Part shown: positions 18,304-25,158 of the stretch, piece after piece
How positions within the stretch are numbered: the first letter of the stretch is position 1
How the letters are laid out: every line of letters begins with the position of its first letter
From: Ruegeria sp. TM1040
GTDB lineage: Bacteria > Pseudomonadota > Alphaproteobacteria > Rhodobacterales > Rhodobacteraceae
DNA: 64,000 nt
Direction of reading: 5' to 3'
Assembly (NCBI RefSeq): GCF_000014065.1
Contig: NC_008044.1
Location: forward strand, 643,501-707,500
The notes under the pieces: generated by a model
Databases searched by the model: none
Told to the model about the DNA's origin: nothing
Seen by the model: only the letters and a program-made list of their open reading frames with translations
Position numbers and translations under genes: made by a program

Positions 18304-19119
18304 ATGGATATGAATGAGATCGCAGCGCGAGGGTTGGTGCTTTTGGGCTGCGGCAAAATGGGATCCGCGATGCTCAAGGGCTGGCTCGAAGGGGGGCTGC
18401 CGCGTGAAGCTGTCTATGTAATGGACCCCAACCCCTCCGACTGGCTCAAGGGAACCGGCGTGCATATCAACGCCACGGTGCCTGAGCAGCCCGCAATCGT
18501 TCTGGTTGCGGTCAAGCCGCAGGTGATGGGCGCGGCGCTTCCTTCTGCCAAATCCTATGGGGGCGGTGGGACCCTGTTTATCTCCGTTGCGGCAGGCACA
18601 CCGATTTCGACGTTTGAGACGATGCTCGGTGAGAGCACCCCGATTGTACGCGCCATGCCCAACACACCCGCAGCCGTGGGGCGGGGCATTACGGCCCTCA
18701 TCGGGAACGCCCATGTGGATGAGGCCAAGATGGCGCAGGCCGACGCCCTGTTGCAGGCTGTGGGCCAGACGGTGCGGCTGGACGACGAAGGTCAGATGGA
18801 TGCAGTCACCGGGGTGAGCGGATCCGGCCCTGCCTATGTCTTCCACCTCATTGAGACGCTGGCCGCTGCGGGTGTGGCGCAGGGTCTGCCCGAGCCGCTG
18901 GCGATGCAACTGGCCAAGGCCACGGTTGCCGGAGCCGGGGCTCTGGCTGAGGCGGCAGAAGAGGATCCCAGCGCGCTTCGGGTCAATGTGACCAGCCCGA
19001 ATGGGACAACGCAGGCCGCGCTTGAGGTCCTGATGGATGAGGAGACAGGCTTCCCGCCGCTCCTGCAGCGCGCGGTTGCGGCAGCGGCCAAGCGTTCGGA
19101 GGAACTGTCCCGTGGCTGA
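18304..19119 (+). CDS. proC: Pyrroline-5-carboxylate reductase ProC
   Basis: Protein of 271 residues that reduces 1-pyrroline-5-carboxylate to proline with NAD(P)H. It shows the Rossmann motif LLGCGKMGSAML near residues 13-24, the conserved RAMPNTPA in the middle and the substrate-site GVSGSGPAYVF in the C-terminal helical domain. The ATG at 18304 has GGGGGTAAG just upstream, so it is preferred over an ATG four codons earlier. Its end overlaps the start of the next gene by 8 bases, and the two are probably coupled. Confidence 0.95.
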   Translation: MDMNEIAARGLVLLGCGKMGSAMLKGWLEGGLPREAVYVMDPNPSDWLKGTGVHINATVPEQPAIVLVAVKPQVMGAALPSAKSYGGGGTLFISVAAGTPISTFETMLGESTPIVRAMPNTPAAVGRGITALIGNAHVDEAKMAQADALLQAVGQTVRLDDEGQMDAVTGVSGSGPAYVFHLIETLAAAGVAQGLPEPLAMQLAKATVAGAGALAEAAEEDPSALRVNVTSPNGTTQAALEVLMDEETGFPPLLQRAVAAAAKRSEELSRG

Positions 19120-19462
19120 CATTTCCTTTGATGACTTCCTGAAGGTCGACGTGCGCGTGGGGACTGTGGTGCGGGCCGAGCCCTATCCTGAAGCACGCCG
19201 CCCTGCGATCAAGATGTGGATCGATTTTGGCGATGAGATCGGGGAGCGCAAGTCCTCTGCGCAGGTGACGGCGCATTACGCGCCAGAATCCTTGATCGGC
19301 AAGCAGGTGATGGCGGTGGTGAACTTTCCGCCCCGCCAGATCGGCAAATTCATGTCAGAAGTGCTTGTACTCGGCCTGCCGGATGAGAATGGTGAGATTG
19401 TTCTGATTGGCCCTGATGGCGATGTGTCCGCGCAGGTCCCGCGCGGGGGGCGGATGCACTGA
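19112..19462 (+). CDS. CsaA-type tRNA-binding-domain protein
   Basis: Protein of 116 residues consisting of one tRNA-binding (EMAP-II-like OB-fold) domain: FDDFLKVDVRVGTVVRAEPY, then KMWIDFGDEIGERKSSAQVT and the C-terminal MSEVLVLGLPDENG. It matches the CsaA family, described as a chaperone or tRNA-binding protein. The start is a GTG at 19112, inside the end of proC, with GGAGG at 9 bases. The next gene starts inside its stop codon (TGATG). Confidence 0.88.
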   Translation: MADISFDDFLKVDVRVGTVVRAEPYPEARRPAIKMWIDFGDEIGERKSSAQVTAHYAPESLIGKQVMAVVNFPPRQIGKFMSEVLVLGLPDENGEIVLIGPDGDVSAQVPRGGRMH

Positions 19463-20430
19463 TGGCGGCTTCAGAACGTCGGCGCCTGTTGATCACGCGC
19501 CCCATGACCGCAGCGGTTGAGGCGCGCGCGCGCGCAGAACTCGACGTGGAGATCCGTCAAGAGACCACGCCTCTGAGCCCAGAGGAAATGAGACAGAGCC
19601 TCGGGGCGTTTGATCTTGTGATGCCCACGCTCGGAGATGCCTATTCGGCGGATGTCTTTGCAGCGGTGCCACAGCCTCGGTGCCGTCTGCTCGCTAATTT
19701 TGGGGTTGGCTTCAACCATATTGATGCTGAAGCGGCGCGGGCGGCCGGGGTGGAGGTCACCAATACCCCCGGTGCCGTTACGGATGCCACGGCCGACATT
19801 GCATTGACGCTGATGCTGATGACCGCGCGACGGGCTGGCGAGGGCGAGCGGCTGGTGCGCTCGGGGCAGTGGCAGGGCTGGCACCCGACACAGATGCTCG
19901 GGCTGCATCTGTCGGGCAAGCGGCTTGGTGTGGTTGGGCTCGGACGGATTGGCGATGCCATCGCGCGACGCGCACATTTCGGCTTTGGCATGGAGATTTC
20001 CTATCTCGCGCGCAGCGACAAAGAAACTGGCTATCCTGCCACGCGGGCCTCGAACCTGATCGAGCTCGCCGCGTCGGTCGATATGCTTGTTGTGGCGGTG
20101 CCCGGAGGTGCGGAAACCCGGCATCTGATCAATGCGGACGTGCTGGCAGCGCTGCCGTCTCATGCGCATCTGGTCAATATCGCGCGCGGCGAGGTGGTCG
20201 ATGAGGCCGCTTTGATTACCGCTTTGCAAGCGGGTCAGATCGCGGGCGCAGGGCTTGATGTCTATGAGTTTGAGCCAAAGGTGCCAGCGGAGCTCAGAGC
20301 TATGGAGCAGGTGACGCTGCTGCCGCATTTGGGCACGGCCACCGAAGAGGTTCGCAGCGCCATGGGGCATATGGCGCTGGACAACTGCGTGGCATTTCTG
20401 ACCGGGGCGCCTTTGCCAAACCCTGTGTGA
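19462..20430 (+). CDS. D-isomer 2-hydroxyacid dehydrogenase (glyoxylate/hydroxypyruvate reductase type)
   Basis: NAD(P)H-dependent dehydrogenase of 322 residues. The cofactor motif is GLGRIGDAIARR, and the catalytic triad is visible as Arg in NIARGEVVDE, Glu in GLDVYEFEP and His in LLPHLGTAT. The conserved NFGVGFNHID and TPGAVTDATAD motifs fit the GRHPR/GhrB group that reduces glyoxylate or hydroxypyruvate. It shares one base with the csaA-like stop codon, so it belongs to the proC operon. The exact substrate is not certain. Confidence 0.92.
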   Translation: MAASERRRLLITRPMTAAVEARARAELDVEIRQETTPLSPEEMRQSLGAFDLVMPTLGDAYSADVFAAVPQPRCRLLANFGVGFNHIDAEAARAAGVEVTNTPGAVTDATADIALTLMLMTARRAGEGERLVRSGQWQGWHPTQMLGLHLSGKRLGVVGLGRIGDAIARRAHFGFGMEISYLARSDKETGYPATRASNLIELAASVDMLVVAVPGGAETRHLINADVLAALPSHAHLVNIARGEVVDEAALITALQAGQIAGAGLDVYEFEPKVPAELRAMEQVTLLPHLGTATEEVRSAMGHMALDNCVAFLTGAPLPNPV

Positions 20431-20465
20431 TGGATGAACCAGGCGCGAGGGAGATCTCGTGAAGG

Positions 20466-20520
20466 CAGGGGCACTGCCCCTCTGGGCCCACAAGGGGCCC
20501 ATTCACCCCGGGATATTTGC
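20466..20520. repeat. Intergenic hairpin motif with CCCCGGGATATTTGC end
   Basis: AGGGGC-ACT-GCCCCT (20467-20481) is followed by TGGGCCC-N5-GGGCCCA, then CCCCGGGATATTTGC (20506-20520). It sits between two convergent genes. A closely similar hairpin plus CCCC..G.TATTTGC tail occurs at 54691-54725, also just past a gene end. Confidence 0.5.
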
Positions 20521-20537
20521 GGTTAGAAGAAGATGCT

Positions 20538-21140
20538 CTATCCCAGTGTTTTAGCGGTGGGGAGATCCCCCATCGCGGCGCGCCAGTGGCGGCGGCACAA
20601 GGAGATATAAGATTCGTTGCCGCCAATCTGTACCTGGTCCCCTTCGGTCAGGACCTGGCCTGTCGCGTCCTGACGCACCACCATGGTTGCTTTTTTGCCG
20701 CAATGGCAGATGGTGCGCACTTCGCGCATCTCGTCGGCAAGGGCCAGCAGGCTTGCAGAGCCGGGAAACAGATTGCCCTGAAAATCCACACGAAGCCCGA
20801 AGGCCAGCACCGGCACACCCAGATCATCGACGACGCGGGCCAGCTGCCAGACCTGCTCGTGCGTCAGAAACTGCGCCTCATCCACAAAGATCGCCGCCAC
20901 AGGCCCATCCTTGAGGCGGGTTTCGATTTTGCCAAAGAGGTCATCTTCGGGCGCAAACATATCTGCCTCTGCGCTGATGCCAATGCGTGAGGCAATCCGA
21001 CCCGTTCCGGCGCGGTCGTCGATGCGCGCGGTCAGCAGGTAGGTCTGCATGTTGTTCTCGCGATAGTTATGAGACGCTTGCAGCAGGACCGTGGACTTGC
21101 CGGCGTTCATGGTCGAGTAGTTGAAATAGAGCTTGGCCAT
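20538..21140 (-). CDS. tdk: Thymidine kinase
   Basis: Type II thymidine kinase, 200 residues, that phosphorylates thymidine in pyrimidine salvage. The P-loop is NAGKSTVLLQ at about 12-21, the Walker B-like segment FVDEAQFL at about 88-95, and lasso/zinc cysteines are seen in TICHCGKKAT and the C-terminal ISLCRRHWRA. The N-terminus MAKLYFNYSTMNAGKS is standard. A single gene, convergent with the hydroxyacid dehydrogenase. Confidence 0.95.
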   Translation of the reverse strand: MAKLYFNYSTMNAGKSTVLLQASHNYRENNMQTYLLTARIDDRAGTGRIASRIGISAEADMFAPEDDLFGKIETRLKDGPVAAIFVDEAQFLTHEQVWQLARVVDDLGVPVLAFGLRVDFQGNLFPGSASLLALADEMREVRTICHCGKKATMVVRQDATGQVLTEGDQVQIGGNESYISLCRRHWRAAMGDLPTAKTLG

Positions 21141-21678
21141 GCGCTGCGGTCTATCCCGTTTGCTGGCTCTAGAAAAGACGAAAGCGCGGTGGGCGAAGTT
21201 GGGTCAGCCAGACCTTGGGTGGGGCAGGCCAAGGGGCATGCCTTGGGGGGCACTTGGGCTGCCTTGCAGGACATGATGCAACGGGGCGGGCTATGCCGAG
21301 TGGCTCTGGAATATCGGGCGCACCAGTGTTGAGCCAATGCCAGCTCCTGAGCCAGTGCTGGGCCAGTGTTGGGATGTCCCCCGCCGCACAGAGTGCCGTC
21401 CAGAACGCCTAGCGTTCGTCTTTGAACGGTTCTGCCCTTTGGGGGACATCAATCGGGCAGACCAATTGCCCAGAATAGAACCGGATACTCACTCACTGGG
21501 ACCGGCTCCACAGGCCCTGCGTGACCAATACTCTTACTGTTTCACTCTTTGAAACCAAGGGTCACACCGGGTCTGGCAAAGGTATTGCACTTCGGGTAAG
21601 TAAACTTAATGGGAATTTAATCGTGAGGTTCCCCGAGGCGCAGGCTGCAGGGGGCATCCACTTGGGTAAAAGAGCATT
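21141..21678. other. Long divergent intergenic region with short direct repeats
   Basis: About 540 bases between tdk and a regulator-like gene on the other strand. Short frames here show no protein character. Three imperfect copies of CCAGTGYTGRG occur at 21323-21333, 21352-21362 and 21363-21373; the last two are adjacent. Promoters for both flanking genes should lie here but are not resolved. Confidence 0.45.
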
Positions 21679-22140
21679 ATGGCGGATATCGGGACGTATC
21701 TGAAAAAGCACACCGAAGCACTTGTGAAGGATGTTGGGATCGAGGCCGCCTGCCAGATCACCGGGAAATCAAAGGCCACATTGGGGCGCTATTACTCCGA
21801 GAATGCGGAACATGCGGACCGGTTTATCCCGGTCGATGCGGTTGCAAAGCTCGAGGGGGCGGCGTCCTTTCCGCATGTGACCTCTGCGCTGGCCGATCTG
21901 AAGAACATTACCTTGTCCTATTCCTCCGGCACCGAGGCTTCGGTGTCGCGCCCAGGGGGCGTGAACACAGATGTGATCGCCTTGAGCCGCCGTTTTGCCC
22001 AGCTCATGAGTGAGTATCAGGACGCGATTGCCGATGGCATCATCACAGTCAACGAGGCCAAGCGACTGCTGAAAGAGACGGTGTTGTTGCAGCAGGTGCT
22101 CCTCGACATGAAGCTGCATCTCGAAGAAGAGAGCGGCTGA
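21679..22140 (+). CDS. Conserved regulator-like protein, possible CII-like fold
   Basis: Protein of 153 residues that I do not recognise by name. The N-terminal 60 residues (LVKDVGIEAACQITGKSKATLGRYYSEN, then FIPVDAVAKLE) look like a helix-turn-helix with the shape of phage regulatory CII-type proteins. The C-terminal half (VIALSRRFAQLMSEYQDAIADG, then VNEAKRLLKETVLLQQVLLDMKL) is helical and probably mediates assembly. No other phage gene is near, so it may be a domesticated regulator. A clean terminator follows. Confidence 0.6.
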   Translation: MADIGTYLKKHTEALVKDVGIEAACQITGKSKATLGRYYSENAEHADRFIPVDAVAKLEGAASFPHVTSALADLKNITLSYSSGTEASVSRPGGVNTDVIALSRRFAQLMSEYQDAIADGIITVNEAKRLLKETVLLQQVLLDMKLHLEEESG

Positions 22141-22192
22141 GGCTGTCGTCTTTGCCTTTTTGCAGGGGCCATGTGTATCGAGGATCTTGAGC

Positions 22193-22222
22193 CGCGCGCC
22201 CCATTCGGGCGCGCGTTTTGGT
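22193..22222 (+). terminator. Rho-independent terminator
   Basis: CGCGCGCCC (22193-22201) pairs with GGGCGCGCG (22207-22215) around a 5-base loop and is followed by TTTTGGTTT. It ends the transcript of the CII-like gene and lies just before the 3' end of the convergent KAS III gene. Confidence 0.85.
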
Positions 22223-22253
22223 TTGGCCAGAAGGGCCCGGAGGATGGATCGCC

Positions 22254-23378
22254 TCAGCCGTGGCGCCGCACGAGCACTGAGCCCACCGAGTAGCCCGCCC
22301 CAAAAGAGCAGATCAGGCCCGTGTCGCCCGCCTCGAGATCGTCCGAGAATTTTGAAAACGCAATGATCGAGCCGGCCGAAGAGGTGTTGGCATAGTCTTG
22401 CAGGATATTGGGCTGTTCTCCGGCCTCTGGCGTGCGACCCAGAACCTTTTTACCGATGAAATCATTCATCGTCTTGTTGGCCTGATGCAGCCAGAGCCGT
22501 TTAAGGTCGGCAGCGCCGACACCTTCAGCGGTCATATGATCGGTGATGTGCTGGCTGACCATTGGCAGCACTTCCTTGAACACCTTGCGACCGTTTTGCA
22601 TGAACTGCATGTCACGACGGTCCGCAACGCCATCGGGGCGCGAGCGGCGCAGGTAGCCGTTGTTGTTGCGGATGTTGTTGGAGAACTCTGTGGCGCAACG
22701 GGTGGAGAGGATCTCGAAATGGGCGCTTGTGGCGTCTTCGCTGCGCTCGATCAAGGTGGCGGTCGCAACATCCCCAAAAATGAAGTGGCAATCGCGGTCG
22801 CGCCACTCTAGGTGGCCGGAACAGATTTCGGGATTGACCACAAGAGCTGCACGAATGGAACCCGAGCGGATCATGTCGGCGGCGGTCTGAATGCCAAAGG
22901 TGGCCGAGGAACAGGCAACGTTCATGTCAAAGGCAAAGCCCCGGATGCCGAGAAGCTGCTGGATCTCGATGGCCACCGCAGGATAGGCGCGCTCCATATT
23001 GGAGGCGGCACAGATTACCAGATCCACATCCTCAGCCGATTTTCCTGCCTGCGCGAGAGCCTGTCTGGCGGCATCAACCGCCATTTCGGCCATGATCCCG
23101 GGTTCGTCATCGCTGCGCTGGCGCAGGAGCGGGTGCATCACCTCCGGGTCGAGGACGCCGGATTTGTCCATGACAAAACGGCTCTCAATGCCTGAGGCCT
23201 TGAGGATGAACTCCTCGGATGAGTATTGCAGCGGCTCGCGCGCGCCCGAGGCGATCTCGTCGGCGTGTTTCTCATTCTGCAGGTCGACATAGGCGTTAAA
23301 GGCCTTGACCAGTTCTGCATTGGTGATGCGTTCGGACGGGGTGTACACCCCGGTGCCGGTAATTGCTGCTGTGTACAT
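22254..23378 (-). CDS. Beta-ketoacyl-ACP synthase III-type enzyme
   Basis: Thiolase-fold condensing enzyme of 374 residues, longer than FabH (about 320). The catalytic triad is Cys in NVACSSATFG, His in LWLHQANKTM and Asn in QDYANTSSAGS. An extra N-terminal stretch (AFNAYVDLQNEKHADEI) and the length match KAS III enzymes such as P. aeruginosa PA3286, which channels beta-oxidation acyl-CoA into fatty acid synthesis. The ATG at 23378 fits the family start MYTAAITGTG; codons upstream to 23423 are not conserved. It is divergent from a marR-RND operon. Start of fatty acid chains or a specialised acyl product are both possible. Confidence 0.88.
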   Translation of the reverse strand: MYTAAITGTGVYTPSERITNAELVKAFNAYVDLQNEKHADEIASGAREPLQYSSEEFILKASGIESRFVMDKSGVLDPEVMHPLLRQRSDDEPGIMAEMAVDAARQALAQAGKSAEDVDLVICAASNMERAYPAVAIEIQQLLGIRGFAFDMNVACSSATFGIQTAADMIRSGSIRAALVVNPEICSGHLEWRDRDCHFIFGDVATATLIERSEDATSAHFEILSTRCATEFSNNIRNNNGYLRRSRPDGVADRRDMQFMQNGRKVFKEVLPMVSQHITDHMTAEGVGAADLKRLWLHQANKTMNDFIGKKVLGRTPEAGEQPNILQDYANTSSAGSIIAFSKFSDDLEAGDTGLICSFGAGYSVGSVLVRRHG

Positions 23379-23553
23379 TGTAACGTCCCGGGTCGCAGGC
23401 CCATCCCTAGGGCCCTGTCTCAAGGTGGCGCATATAGGGCCCGTTTACCTCGCGAAGGTCAAGGGCAGTCGCAAGATCCCGGCTGCATGCCCTTGGGGCA
23501 GCGTCGTACTTTTTCACCTCTAGCCGCGGGGAAAGCGGGGGCATGTCTTTAAA

Positions 23554-23572
23554 TACTTCATCAGGTGAACTA
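23554..23572. promoter_or_regulatory. Candidate MarR operator palindrome
   Basis: TACTTCATCAGGTGAACTA is a 19-base imperfect palindrome with 7 of 9 symmetric pairs, centred 32 bases before the marR start codon. Size, symmetry and position fit a MarR-family operator controlling the regulator-efflux operon, and possibly the divergent KAS III gene. Confidence 0.5.
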
Positions 23573-23594
23573 GTTTGGGGCGAGGAGTCGGGAC

Positions 23595-24077
23595 ATGACA
23601 GTCGACCATTCAGACATCTGGAAGCTTTACACGCCAGAAGTGCAGGCCATGATGGGGGTTTTTGCGCTTCACTGGCAGTTGGAGCAACGTCTGAACGATG
23701 TTTGTCACGAGGGGCAATTGGGCCGGTCGGAGCATCAATTGTTGCTTATTCTTGCGCAACCCCGTCGCATGGGGGAGCTTGCGCGGCTGACGCACAAGAC
23801 GCCGTCTGCGATGACGGCTGCTGCGGCTGTCCTGGAACAGTCCAATCTGATCCGCCGGGTAAGGGACCCCGGGGACGGAAGAGCTTGGCTACTGGAGTTG
23901 ACAGAAGAGGGGCGCAGGCGTCGGGCACAATTGGTCGATGCGGCATCCGGGATATTTTACGAAACGTCGGGCCTCACGCGGGAAGAAGCAGAAATCCTCG
24001 CCCGGCTCGCACAAAAAATTCACAATAAGGCCGTTCAGTCGGGCGCTGTGGCACCCTGTGAAGGAGATCAAACATGA
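23595..24077 (+). CDS. MarR-family transcriptional regulator
   Basis: Protein of 160 residues with a winged helix-turn-helix: LLLILAQPRRMGELARLTHKT, then the recognition segment SAMTAAAAVLEQSNLIRRV and the wing RDPGDGRAWLLELTEEGR typical of MarR. It is the first gene of an efflux operon and overlaps the adaptor gene by 4 bases (ATGA). By analogy it represses the pump until a ligand binds. A palindrome in its promoter region is the likely binding site. Confidence 0.92.
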   Translation: MTVDHSDIWKLYTPEVQAMMGVFALHWQLEQRLNDVCHEGQLGRSEHQLLLILAQPRRMGELARLTHKTPSAMTAAAAVLEQSNLIRRVRDPGDGRAWLLELTEEGRRRRAQLVDAASGIFYETSGLTREEAEILARLAQKIHNKAVQSGAVAPCEGDQT

Positions 24078-25147
24078 AAATGACGTCAATCCGGGCGGTG
24101 ATGCTTGGGGCGATTTTGGCGACCCCGATGGCGGCTGGCGTAGCCGCACAGGCGCAAGACGCAACGCCGGAACAGGTGCTTTTGAAACCTGTGAAGCTGA
24201 TGACCGCCAATGGTGGCTCGGCGCCGCTGGAGCGGAGCTTTTTTGGCCAGGTAGCGGCCAAGGAAACCGTTGATCTGGCCTTTCAGGTGGGTGGGCAAGT
24301 GTTGAAGCTTCCGATTACCGAAGGCGACGAGATCCCCAAGGGCGGGCTGATCGCGCAGCTGGATCTGGAGACGTTTCAGCTTCAACTCGAGCAAGCGGTG
24401 CTGAATAAACAGCAAGCGGATCGCACCAAGGAACGCAACGCGCGCCTCGCGGGTACCGTGAGCCAGGTGGCGATTGAAGATGCCGAAACCGCCGCCGGGC
24501 TGGCAGAGGTGGCCTTGCGCACGGCGCAGACGAACCTCGATCATGCAACGCTCTATGCACCGTTTGATGCCCTGGTGGCGCGGCGCGAGGTGGCGCAGTT
24601 TTCTACTGTTTCTGCGGGGACGCCAATTGCGCGCCTGCATGATATGTCCGAATTGCACGTCGAAATCGACGTGCCAGAGCTTCTGTTCCAGAAGGCGAAC
24701 GAGAGCGATGCGTTCGAAATCGTGGCCTCTTTCCCCGGAAGCAGCAAAGAATACCCGCTTCAGATCGTCGAATATGTCGCCGAAGCCTCTGCCGTGGGGC
24801 AGACCTACCGCGTGACCCTTTCGATGGAGCCGCCGGAAGATCGTCACATCCTGCCGGGGGCCTCGACCACCGTGAGCGTGCGCGTCTCGACCGGCCTGCA
24901 TCGTATCGCACTTCCGGTGACCGCCATCGTGACCACGCCAGAAGGCAAGACCGGTGTGATGGTCTTTACCCCCACGGGCGCGGACGCGGGCTCGGTGACA
25001 TGGACCGAAGTAGAGATCGCGCCCAACCAGTTCGGCACGTTTGATGTGCTCTCCGGTGTGGAGGACGGCGACGAAGTCGTTCTCACCGGGGGCGCCGCGC
25101 TCAAGGACGGGCAGGCGGTGCGCCGCTTTGTCGGTTTCAGCAATTGA
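24074..25147 (+). CDS. RND efflux periplasmic adaptor (HlyD/AcrA type)
   Basis: Membrane-fusion protein of 357 residues. A signal peptide of about 28 residues (KMTSIRAVMLGAILATPMAA) precedes the mature part; no lipobox Cys is seen. The barrel-sandwich (VDLAFQVGGQVLKLPITEGD), a short helical hairpin (LEQAVLNKQQADRTKERN...), the second lipoyl half (LYAPFDALVARREVAQFSTV) and a beta-barrel are in the expected order. It bridges the inner-membrane pump to an outer-membrane channel that is not encoded here. It is in the operon after marR and 11 bases before the permease. Confidence 0.92.
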   Translation: MKMTSIRAVMLGAILATPMAAGVAAQAQDATPEQVLLKPVKLMTANGGSAPLERSFFGQVAAKETVDLAFQVGGQVLKLPITEGDEIPKGGLIAQLDLETFQLQLEQAVLNKQQADRTKERNARLAGTVSQVAIEDAETAAGLAEVALRTAQTNLDHATLYAPFDALVARREVAQFSTVSAGTPIARLHDMSELHVEIDVPELLFQKANESDAFEIVASFPGSSKEYPLQIVEYVAEASAVGQTYRVTLSMEPPEDRHILPGASTTVSVRVSTGLHRIALPVTAIVTTPEGKTGVMVFTPTGADAGSVTWTEVEIAPNQFGTFDVLSGVEDGDEVVLTGGAALKDGQAVRRFVGFSN

Positions 25148-25158
25148 GGCTCTGAAAC

